Source of the DNA: Gemmatimonadota bacterium
Lineage (GTDB): Bacteria; Gemmatimonadota; Gemmatimonadetes; Longimicrobiales; Gaopeijiaceae
Direction: 5' to 3'
Assembly (NCBI GenBank): GCA_022561145.1
Contig: JADFRS010000001.1
Coordinates: 40,322-95,422, forward strand
DNA: 55,101 nucleotides
In this document: positions 1-8,160 of the stretch, piece after piece
Layout: the number at the start of each line of letters is the position of its first letter
Numbering within the stretch: the stretch's first letter is position 1
Made by a program: the position numbers and the translations under genes
The notes under the pieces: model-generated
What the model saw: the letters and a program-made list of their open reading frames with translations, nothing else
Told to the model about the DNA's origin: nothing
Databases searched by the model: none

Positions 1-1
1 C

Positions 2-265
2 ACCGTGCGGCACGGAGCCGGAACGTTCGTGAGCGAGCTCCCGGGCCGCTTGAAGGACAAGGAAAAAGCGACTCATGCGCGACGCCTCGTTCGCGCCTTG
101 GTCTCGGACGCGGCCCGCCAGGGAATCAGCGGCCGTGACCTCGCCGAAGCATTCCAGCACGAGGTAGGAAGTGAGATTGATGAGCAACGCGATCGAGTTG
201 AACAAGGTCACGTACACGGCGGGAAAGTCGTTCCAGATCAGCGACCTGAACCTTCACGTACCTGA
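2..265 (+). CDS. GntR-family (YtrA-like) transcriptional regulator, C-terminal part, truncated by window edge
   Basis: Frame open from base 2: TVRHGAGTFVSELP... resembles the end of a GntR wHTH ('GxGTFV' wing) plus a short helical tail. It sits directly upstream of an ABC ATPase and overlaps it by about 86 bp. Confidence 0.65.
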   Translation, partial: TVRHGAGTFVSELPGRLKDKEKATHARRLVRALVSDAARQGISGRDLAEAFQHEVGSEIDEQRDRVEQGHVHGGKVVPDQRPEPSRT

Positions 266-1094
266 AGGCGCGATCTACGGCTTTCTCGGGGCCAACGGCT
301 CCGGCAAGACCACGACCATCCGATTGATCATGGGCATGCTCCGTGCGGAGGCCGGCCACATCAGCGTCTTGGGCGAGAACGTGCCCAACGACATGCCCTC
401 CATTCTGGGGCGTACCGGCTACGTGCCCGAACGTCCGCACCTCTACCCCGGCCTCACAGTCGGCGAGACCCTCCGCTACCACGCGTCCTTCTACAAGGAC
501 TGGGACAGCGAGTGGTCGTACGAGCTGGTCGAGGCCCTGCACCTGGACGCCCGCCAAACGGTCGGGCAGATGTCCAAGGGTGAGAAGGGCAAGCTGGTGA
601 TACTCCTGGCGATCGCCCAGCGCCCGGAGCTGCTGATCCTGGATGAGCCCACCGACGGCCTCGATCCCGTGGTCCGGCGCGACGTGCTCACGGCCGTGCT
701 CGACTACGTGTCGCACACCAAAGCCACCGTGTTCATCTCCAGCCACCTGGTGCACGAGCTGGAGCGCTTCTGCGACTGGGTAGGCGTGGTAGACGACGGG
801 ACATTGGTGGTCGAACTCCCGATGGAGGACTTCAAGAGCGGCATCAAGCGGCTCAAGGTGCAGAACCCGCCGGCCGAGACGGACGACGCGCCTTTCGTGG
901 TGCTCAACCGGACCTTCATCGACCGGCGAACCCCCATGGAGATGTGGGTGGTGCGGGGGTGGCAGGATCCGATGACCCAGTACTTCGAGCGCACGGGAGC
1001 GACCGTGTGTGATGTGATGGACCTGGACCTGGAAGAGGGATTCGTCGAGCTGCTTCGCTCGTCACGTCCCAGTTCGAACGGATACGGGGAGTGA
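180..1094 (+). CDS. ABC transporter ATP-binding protein
   Basis: Walker A GANGSGKTT, signature-like MSKGEKGK, Walker B LLILDEPTDGLDP. Start chosen at ATG 180 after a purine-rich RBS; the ORF track starts at GTG 171. Confidence 0.93.
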   Translation: MSNAIELNKVTYTAGKSFQISDLNLHVPEGAIYGFLGANGSGKTTTIRLIMGMLRAEAGHISVLGENVPNDMPSILGRTGYVPERPHLYPGLTVGETLRYHASFYKDWDSEWSYELVEALHLDARQTVGQMSKGEKGKLVILLAIAQRPELLILDEPTDGLDPVVRRDVLTAVLDYVSHTKATVFISSHLVHELERFCDWVGVVDDGTLVVELPMEDFKSGIKRLKVQNPPAETDDAPFVVLNRTFIDRRTPMEMWVVRGWQDPMTQYFERTGATVCDVMDLDLEEGFVELLRSSRPSSNGYGE

Positions 1095-1095
1095 G

Positions 1096-1785
1096 ATGAT
1101 GTTCCAACAGATTCTTTTCACGCAGTGGAAATCCTTCCGCATGGGGATGATCCCGTTCGTGATCGCGGCGTTCGCGCTGCCGCTGCTCGCGGTGCAGGGG
1201 TTGGGGCCGGTTCCTGAGGGGTACGAGGGGGCCCGGGTCGGGCTGCAGTACCTCGTCGCGAGTTGGCAGCTTTGGCTGCCGGCGTTCCCGGCCCTGGCTG
1301 TAACGGTCGGTGCGACTGCGGCACTCAACGCGTGGAGCTGGGACCACAAGACGGACCACATCTACGCGCTGTCACTTCCGATCTCTCGGTCACGCTACGC
1401 GGCCTGGAAGATGGGGGCAGGAGCTCTCCTGGTTCTCGTGCCGGCGCTCGGGCTGTTGCTCGGGGCGATCGTGGCGTCTGTCTCGATCGATATCCCCGCC
1501 AGCGTCAACGCTTACCCGACGGCGCTCGCGGTGCGCTTCTCCCTGGCCAGCCTGCTCGCCTACAGCGTGTTCTTCGCGCTTGCCGCGGGAACGATCCGGA
1601 CCACCGTGATCGTGTTGAGCAGCTTCATGGGCATGATCATCCTCACTGCCATCATGACGGATTACGCCAGCGCGGTGGTGCCCGGGTTCGCTTTCGACTT
1701 CAGCGCTTGGCTGGTGGAATCGTTGCTCGAGTGGCCGGGGCCGTTCGAGGTGTTCAGCGGCAACTGGAGCTTGATCGATGTCTAG
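1096..1785 (+). CDS. ABC-2 type transporter permease
   Basis: Multiple hydrophobic segments; begins 2 nt after the ATPase stop. Confidence 0.8.
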   Translation: MMFQQILFTQWKSFRMGMIPFVIAAFALPLLAVQGLGPVPEGYEGARVGLQYLVASWQLWLPAFPALAVTVGATAALNAWSWDHKTDHIYALSLPISRSRYAAWKMGAGALLVLVPALGLLLGAIVASVSIDIPASVNAYPTALAVRFSLASLLAYSVFFALAAGTIRTTVIVLSSFMGMIILTAIMTDYASAVVPGFAFDFSAWLVESLLEWPGPFEVFSGNWSLIDV

Positions 1786-2938
1786 GGTAGCCGCGTGCAT
1801 CGCCGTAACGCTCGCCATCGTGGTGGGAGCGGCTCCCCCGTCGATCGGTGCGCAACAGAGGTCGGCGGCCGAAACGGATCTGGTGCGCCGCATCGACAGC
1901 CTCCTGTCGGCGATGCCGGACACTCCCGACTACCAGCGTCAAGTGTTCTTGGCGAAGGCTGCTCGACAGGAGGAATGGGAACGGAGGGTCGGCACGCGCG
2001 ACGTGCCGTTGAGCAAGGTGGCTGTCGGGCCGTTCTCGGTTCTCGCGCCGCCGGATCAAATGGAAGAGGCCACGGAGCTGTACCGCCGAGCCTGGAGCAG
2101 ATACGCGAGCTCGGTTGGAGAGGCCTCGCCATTGCTCGACGACATCATCTTGGGATTTCAGATCTCGAGGCGGGAGTTCCGTATCCGCAATTCTACCACC
2201 CATCAGTCCGTTCGGGTCCGGCCGTGGACCTCGGCGGAGGACAGGGAGATCCGGGCCGCCGGCGCGATCGCCATGGTCCTGGGCCGTCTCATGCCACCGG
2301 ACCTCCTTGGATGGTCTGGCGCCATGCCCAGCCTGGGCGACAGGCCCGGCAAGCGGCCCACGTTTAGCTGGCCGGCGTTCTACGAGGTGGCCTACCGTGG
2401 CCTGGCCACCCAACCGGCGCGTGCGGCCTCCCTGTGTTTCGGCGGAGACTTGGATGCGTGTCTAATGGCCCTGGGCCTGGACGAAGACGCTACCTGGGAA
2501 GACCTGTACACCCTGGGGGAGATCCAGATAATCGTACGGGGAGTCCCATTGAGCACGCAGGTTCAACAGGATGCAAGGTGGTCATGCCTGTCCGAGCAGA
2601 AGTATGACGCCTGTGTCGCACTGGTCGCCGAGCGGCCCGGTGTGTCAATCCCGCTAAAGAGCCCGGTACGTATCTCGCTCTTGCTGACGGCACTGGACGC
2701 CGGAGGAGACGGCGCGTTCTCACGCCTGATCTCAGGGGATGACAGATCCATCTCCGAGCGCCTCGAACACGCGTCAGGCATGGGCATTCACGAGTTGGTC
2801 TCAGCGTGGCGTGCCCGAGTCATGGAGTCACGTCCCGACGTGACGGCGGGACTTCCCCTGACCGTAATCGTCTCCCTCCTTTGGATCGCGTTGATGTCCT
2901 TCTTCAGCCTCAGGAGCACCCGATGGCGCATTGGATGA
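1778..2938 (+). CDS. Hypothetical secreted/membrane-anchored protein with C-terminal TM segment and CxxGDxxAC motif
   Basis: Overlaps permease stop by 8 nt; N-terminal signal-like MSRVAACIAVTLAIVVGAAPPSIGAQ; C-terminal LTVIVSLLWIALMSFFSLRSTRWR; motif CFGGDLDAC. Confidence 0.75.
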   Translation: MSRVAACIAVTLAIVVGAAPPSIGAQQRSAAETDLVRRIDSLLSAMPDTPDYQRQVFLAKAARQEEWERRVGTRDVPLSKVAVGPFSVLAPPDQMEEATELYRRAWSRYASSVGEASPLLDDIILGFQISRREFRIRNSTTHQSVRVRPWTSAEDREIRAAGAIAMVLGRLMPPDLLGWSGAMPSLGDRPGKRPTFSWPAFYEVAYRGLATQPARAASLCFGGDLDACLMALGLDEDATWEDLYTLGEIQIIVRGVPLSTQVQQDARWSCLSEQKYDACVALVAERPGVSIPLKSPVRISLLLTALDAGGDGAFSRLISGDDRSISERLEHASGMGIHELVSAWRARVMESRPDVTAGLPLTVIVSLLWIALMSFFSLRSTRWRIG

Positions 2939-4077
2939 AGCATTGGCCGGCGCTGGTCGCCATCGGTTGCGGTCTGGTCGCACTGTGGCTCCTGCCGCCC
3001 GACCCGCCGCGAGAAGTCGACACTTATGTGCCTCCGACGGAGGCGCAGGCTCTCAAGGTGGCGCTCGTTAATGAAGCGCGCCGCCTGAACGACGTGCTCA
3101 AGCGCACGCGTTGGTTGGACTCGTTGACCGAAGTGCTCGCGAACTCCCAACCCGACGAGAACGGAGTGATTTTCTCGTTCCCAGAGGGACCCCTCAACGA
3201 TGCCTGGGTGAGAGATCTCCGCTCTCAGGTGGCACAGGAAATCGACCAGCTGGGAATCGAGAACGCCGAGTATCTGTTCGCCGTGGCGCGGCCCAACGTG
3301 TATTCCGGCAACCACGAGTTGTTCGAGGGGCGCGGCACAACCACAACCACGGAATTCTATACCCTCCGGACCGGGGATCGCATGGTATGTCTCATGCTCA
3401 ACCAGCGCAGAGGGACCACGCTTGGACCCTGCGCCCAGTTCCTGATTCATGGCACGCCCGGGCCGGCGATCAGGTCGTGGCTGAGCCAGGGCGCCGCCCA
3501 GTTTGCCATGCGGCATGTCCCGGCGCGGAGCCCGTCCGCTGGACTAAGCCGAATGGAGAGATTGTTGATTCGGAGCCCGCCCGCTGGACTAAGCCGATCG
3601 GAGAGATTGTTCATTAAGATAGGGAACCAGGGACTGTTTGGCATTCGGGGGCGAGTTACACCCGGCGCCCATAACTGCCTTGCCGGAGACGAGCAAGCGT
3701 GCCGCGAATCGGTACTCCAAGTCAAGCGCCCCGCCCGATACAGATTTGGCCCAGACCTCCCTGCTTTCGTTCACCTGGCTTTGATGAATGGCCCGTTCTA
3801 CACCTACGAGGAAAGCCTCTTCTACGACCTCGAACAGGAATTCGGACGGGAAGCCTTCGGCCGCTTCTGGACCTCCGACCAGGACGTGGACATCGCCTTC
3901 CAGGCGGCCTTCGGCCTGCCGATCGGAGCATGGGTCATGGGCTGGGCCCAGGCACGGCTCGGCGTCTACCGCATGGGACCCATGCCGAGCCTGGAAGCCA
4001 TCATCATCTCGCTGGGCGTCATCAGCTTCTTCCTGACGATCGCCATCGCGATGGGCAGACGTCGGAAGGTGGCGTAG
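2923..4077 (+). CDS. Hypothetical membrane-anchored protein, likely diverged paralogue of the preceding gene
   Basis: Overlaps preceding ORF by 16 nt; start at ATG 2923 (MAHWMKHWPALVAIGCGLVALWLL); motif CLAGDEQAC; C-terminal TM LEAIIISLGVISFFLTIAIAMGRRRK. Confidence 0.75.
   Translation: MAHWMKHWPALVAIGCGLVALWLLPPDPPREVDTYVPPTEAQALKVALVNEARRLNDVLKRTRWLDSLTEVLANSQPDENGVIFSFPEGPLNDAWVRDLRSQVAQEIDQLGIENAEYLFAVARPNVYSGNHELFEGRGTTTTTEFYTLRTGDRMVCLMLNQRRGTTLGPCAQFLIHGTPGPAIRSWLSQGAAQFAMRHVPARSPSAGLSRMERLLIRSPPAGLSRSERLFIKIGNQGLFGIRGRVTPGAHNCLAGDEQACRESVLQVKRPARYRFGPDLPAFVHLALMNGPFYTYEESLFYDLEQEFGREAFGRFWTSDQDVDIAFQAAFGLPIGAWVMGWAQARLGVYRMGPMPSLEAIIISLGVISFFLTIAIAMGRRRKVA
3526..3615 (+). repeat. 45-bp tandem duplication, 2 copies, in frame
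   Basis: cggagcccgtccgctggactaagccgaatggagagattgttgatt / cggagcccgcccgctggactaagccgatcggagagattgttcatt; 4 mismatches in 45; encodes RSPSAGLSRMERLLI/RSPPAGLSRSERLFI. Confidence 0.95.
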
Positions 4078-4096
4078 GGCCCCGCTTCCCGCCGAG

Positions 4097-5716
4097 CTAC
4101 CTCGGGCCCGCCTCCTTCACGGAGGCGGGCACCTGCTCCTCGAAGCGCTGGAAGTTCGCGCGGAACATCGCGGCGAGCTCTCCGGCCGCTTTGTCGTAGG
4201 CCGCTCCGTCCGCCCAGGTCTGCCGCGGGCGCAGCACCTCGGTCGGCACGCCGGCCACCTCCGCAGGCACCTCCAGCCCGAAGATCGGGTCGGTCTCGGT
4301 GGCCGTGTCTGCCAGCTCTCCCGCCAGGGCGGCACTGACCATCGTGCGGGTGTGGCTGAGCTTCATGCGCTCGCCGACGCCGTAACCGCCGCCCGTCCAG
4401 CCGGTGTTCACGAGCCAAACGTTCGCCCTGTGGTTCTCGAGGTGTTCGCCCAGCATCTCGGCGTAAACGCTCGGGTGTCTCGGCAGGAACGGCGCTCCGA
4501 AGCACGAGCTGAACGTGGCCTTGGGTTCGGTGATCCCACGCTCTGTTCCGGCGACCTTGGCCGTGTAGCCCGAGAGGAAGTGGTACATGGCCTGCTCGGG
4601 CGTCAGCTTGGAGATCGGAGGAAGCACGCCGAACGCGTCGGCGGTCAGGAACACCACGTTCTTGGGATGACCGGCCCGGCCCGGAATCACGGCGTTCGGG
4701 ATGTAGTCGATGGGGTAGGAGGCCCTCGTGTTCTCTGTGATCGACCCGTCGTCGAAGTCGATCTCCCGCGTGTCCTCGTCGAGGATCACGTTCTCCAGAA
4801 TCGTCCCGAACATCTGGGTGGCCTGGTAGATCTCGGGCTCACCGGCCTCGGACAGGCGGATCGTCTTGGCGTAGCAACCGCCCTCAAAGTTGAACACGCC
4901 GTCCCGTCCCCAGCCGTGTTCGTCGTCACCGATCAAGCCACGGTCGGGATCGGCCGAGAGCGTGGTCTTCCCCGTTCCGGAGAGACCGAAGAACAGAGCC
5001 ACGTCGCCGTCGGGCCCCACGTTGGCCGAGCAGTGCATGGGCAGCACACCCTGGTCGGGAAGCATGAAGTTCATCACCGAGAAGATCGACTTCTTGATCT
5101 CGCCGGCGTAATTGCTGCCCGCCACCACGATCTGGCGCTCGGCGAAGCTCACTGCGATCGCGGTGCCGGAGTTCGTGCCGTGCTTTTCCGGATCGGCCGT
5201 GAACCCCGGCGCGTGCAGCACGGTGAACTCCGGCTCGAATCCGTCCAACTCCTCAGGCGACAGCCGCAGGAACATGTTGTAGGCGAACAGGTTGTGCCAC
5301 GCTTTGTGCGTGATCACCCGCACGGACAACCCGTGCTCCGGATGGGATCCCACGCGCGCATCCCGCACGAACAGATCCTGGCCGCCCAGGAACTCGAGCA
5401 CGTCGTCTCGGAGCGCCCTGAAGTGCTCCTCGCTGAGCGGGACGTTGACCTCGCCCCAGTCGACCGAAGACTCCGACGCTGCGTCCCGCACGGTGTACTT
5501 GTCGTTGGGCGAGCGCCCGGTGTGCGGCGCCGTGACGGCGGTGAATGCACCCATGTGGGCGATACGGCCTTCGCCCCGCTCGAGCGCCTTCTCGTAGAGC
5601 TGCGCCGGAGAGAGGTTCCAGTGAACCACGCCGGTGGGTGTCAGTCCGTGAGACTCGAGTCCCACTTTGCTTTTCCCGCCGATCACCGATGGGCTTTCAC
5701 TTACCTGCGTCGCCAT
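4097..5716 (-). CDS. pckA: Phosphoenolpyruvate carboxykinase (ATP)
   Basis: GLSGTGKTTLSADP kinase motif, HTGRSPNDKYTV, GSNYAGEIKKSIF, NTGWTGGGYGVGERM. Start at ATG 5716 (MATQVSES); the track gives 5734. Confidence 0.97.
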   Translation of the reverse strand: MATQVSESPSVIGGKSKVGLESHGLTPTGVVHWNLSPAQLYEKALERGEGRIAHMGAFTAVTAPHTGRSPNDKYTVRDAASESSVDWGEVNVPLSEEHFRALRDDVLEFLGGQDLFVRDARVGSHPEHGLSVRVITHKAWHNLFAYNMFLRLSPEELDGFEPEFTVLHAPGFTADPEKHGTNSGTAIAVSFAERQIVVAGSNYAGEIKKSIFSVMNFMLPDQGVLPMHCSANVGPDGDVALFFGLSGTGKTTLSADPDRGLIGDDEHGWGRDGVFNFEGGCYAKTIRLSEAGEPEIYQATQMFGTILENVILDEDTREIDFDDGSITENTRASYPIDYIPNAVIPGRAGHPKNVVFLTADAFGVLPPISKLTPEQAMYHFLSGYTAKVAGTERGITEPKATFSSCFGAPFLPRHPSVYAEMLGEHLENHRANVWLVNTGWTGGGYGVGERMKLSHTRTMVSAALAGELADTATETDPIFGLEVPAEVAGVPTEVLRPRQTWADGAAYDKAAGELAAMFRANFQRFEEQVPASVKEAGPR

Positions 5717-5749
5717 GTCCTCCAGATCCTCCAAGTATTCCTCAAAACA

Positions 5750-8017
5750 CTAATTTTGGCCAGAACGGGCCTGCGAGTCCACACATGCCAGCGTGACCAG
5801 ATTGATGACGTCGTCCACGGTCGCTCCGCGCTGTAGGAATTGCACCGGCCTGCTCATTCCCAGCAACACCGGGCCGATCGCTTCGGCTTCGCTCAGTTCT
5901 TCGAGAAGCTTGTACGAGACGTTGGCCGCAGTGAGCGTCGGGAAGACCAGCACGTTGGCCGGTCCGGTCAACTCCGTAAACGGATAGGTCGTGCTGAGCG
6001 TGGACCAGTTCACCGCCGTGTCGGCCTGCATCTCTCCGTCCACCTCGAGGTCGGGGCGGCGCTCGCGCACCAGCTTCACGGCCGCACGGACCTTCTGAGT
6101 CTCCGCGTGCGACGCCGATCCGAAGTTGGAGAACGAGATCATCGCGATGCGGGGCTGGAGGCCGAGCTCCTCGACGAACTTCGCCGTCAGGACGGCGATC
6201 TCGGCCAGCGCCTCCGCGTCGGGGTCGATGTTCACAGCCGTGTCCGCAAAGAACAGGAGCTGTCGGTTGGGAAGAGCCACCATGTAGAGAGCCGCCACCC
6301 GGCTCACCCCCTCCGCCCGTCCCAGAATCTGAAGCGCCGGCCTGAGCATCTCGGGATAGTGCAGCTCGATGCCGCCCACCATGGCGTCGGCGTCACCGAG
6401 GTGGACCATGATGCCGCCGAAGTACTGGGGCTGGTACATCTTGGAGCGGGACTCCGCCTGGGTGAGGCCCTTCCTGAGCCTCATGCGATAGAGCTCGGCC
6501 GCGTACCGGTGGCGGGTCTCCTCATCATCGACGGGGTGCACGATCTGCACTCCATCCAAGCTGATGCCATGGAGTTCGCTGATATCCTGGAGTTTCCCGC
6601 GCCGTCCAATCAGAATCGGTTGGGCGATGCCCTCCTCCACGATCTGTGCACAGGCCTGGATCACCTGGAGGTTGTAGCCGTCGATCAGAACGACCCGTTG
6701 GGGATCGCGGCGGGCCCGGTTCACCAATCCCCGCATGACCTCGCGGCCCGGCCCCAAGCTGCCCCGCAGGCGGTCGCGGTACTCGTTGAGGTCCAACTGG
6801 ACACGCGCCACGCCGCTATCCATGGCGGCCTTTGCGACGGCAGGCGCCACGTAGAACAACACGCGCGAGTCGAAGGGGGTCGGAATCAAGTACTCGCGCC
6901 CGAACTCGAACTCCTCGCCGCCATAGGCTCTGGTGACATCCTCCGGCACGGGCTCACGCGCCAGATCCGCAAGCGCATGCGTAGCAGCGAGCTTCATCTC
7001 ATCGTTGATCGCCCGTGCACGCACGTCCAACGCACCGCGGAAAATGAACGGGAAGCCGAGGACGTTGTTCACCTGGTTAGGGTAGTCCGAGCGGCCCGTG
7101 GCCATGATCGCGTCGTCCCGGATCTCGGCCACCTCTTCGGGCGTGATCTCCGGATCGGGATTGGCGAGCGCAAAGATGATCGGGTCCTTGGCCATGGAGG
7201 CGACCATGTCCGCATCCACGATGCCCTTTACCGAAAGGCCGATGAACACGTCGGCGCCGTCCATGGCGTCGGCCAGCGTCCGAAGGGAAGTCTTCTTCGC
7301 GAAGCGCGCCTTGTACTCGTTGATCCCCTCCTCACGGCCCTCGTAGATGATGCCCTTGCTGTCGGCGATAAGGATCTTATCCGGATCCACTCCGAGTTGG
7401 ATGATGTGCGCCGCCGTGGCGAGGGCCGAGGCGCCGGCACCGCTGAACACCACACGAACATCCTCGATCTTCTTGCCGGCAACCTCGATCGCGTTGAGCA
7501 GAGCCGCGCCACCGATGATCGCGGTCCCGTGCTGATCATCGTGGAAGACCGGGATGCCAGCAGTCTCCTTCAGGCGCTGTTCGATGATGAAGCATGCGGG
7601 CGCGCTGATGTCTTCGAGGTTGATGCCACCGACGGTGGGCTCGAGAAGTTCACAGAACTTGATGATCTCCTCTGGGTCCTCGGACGCGATCTCGAGGTCG
7701 AACACGTCGATGCCAGCAAACTTCTTGAAAAGGACGCCTTTCCCCTCCATGACCGGCTTGGCCGCCAGGGGACCGATGTTTCCCAGGCCCAGCACGGCGG
7801 TGCCGTTTGACACCACCGCAACCAGATTACCACGCGCGGTATACCGGAACACATCGTCGGGATTCTTGTGGATCTCCAAGCAAGGTTCGGCGACCCCGGG
7901 GCTGTAGGCCAGGCTGAGTTCGCGCGCCGTCTTCACCGGTTTGGTGGGTACGACTTCGATCTTGCCGGGCCGGCCCTGGGAGTGATAATCGAGGGCAGCT
8001 TCGCGCCGCTTATCCAT
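5750..8017 (-). CDS. maeB: NADP-dependent malic enzyme with C-terminal phosphate acetyltransferase-like domain
   Basis: [48 protein letters not shown]-terminal half PTA-like. Confidence 0.96.
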   Translation of the reverse strand: MDKRREAALDYHSQGRPGKIEVVPTKPVKTARELSLAYSPGVAEPCLEIHKNPDDVFRYTARGNLVAVVSNGTAVLGLGNIGPLAAKPVMEGKGVLFKKFAGIDVFDLEIASEDPEEIIKFCELLEPTVGGINLEDISAPACFIIEQRLKETAGIPVFHDDQHGTAIIGGAALLNAIEVAGKKIEDVRVVFSGAGASALATAAHIIQLGVDPDKILIADSKGIIYEGREEGINEYKARFAKKTSLRTLADAMDGADVFIGLSVKGIVDADMVASMAKDPIIFALANPDPEITPEEVAEIRDDAIMATGRSDYPNQVNNVLGFPFIFRGALDVRARAINDEMKLAATHALADLAREPVPEDVTRAYGGEEFEFGREYLIPTPFDSRVLFYVAPAVAKAAMDSGVARVQLDLNEYRDRLRGSLGPGREVMRGLVNRARRDPQRVVLIDGYNLQVIQACAQIVEEGIAQPILIGRRGKLQDISELHGISLDGVQIVHPVDDEETRHRYAAELYRMRLRKGLTQAESRSKMYQPQYFGGIMVHLGDADAMVGGIELHYPEMLRPALQILGRAEGVSRVAALYMVALPNRQLLFFADTAVNIDPDAEALAEIAVLTAKFVEELGLQPRIAMISFSNFGSASHAETQKVRAAVKLVRERRPDLEVDGEMQADTAVNWSTLSTTYPFTELTGPANVLVFPTLTAANVSYKLLEELSEAEAIGPVLLGMSRPVQFLQRGATVDDVINLVTLACVDSQARSGQN

Positions 8018-8160
8018 GGTACCGTTCGTTTGGTTGAGTAGTCAGGAGTGAATATCGTAGCCGAGGCAAAATCGGGGGTCAATCGGTGGCGCCGACATGG
8101 TCCTTCCCCTCGCCGGCGCAGGCGAGCCTGGCACGTCGAGCGGGCAGGGGGTGTATCCTA

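Noticed and set aside
4352-5836. 494-aa + strand ORF antisense to pckA
   Set aside because: Mirror frame of a strongly conserved enzyme gene; no recognisable domain.
5840-7810. 656-aa + strand ORF antisense to maeB
   Set aside because: Translation is typical of an antisense high-GC frame (H/R/D/V rich); maeB motifs on the other strand are unambiguous.
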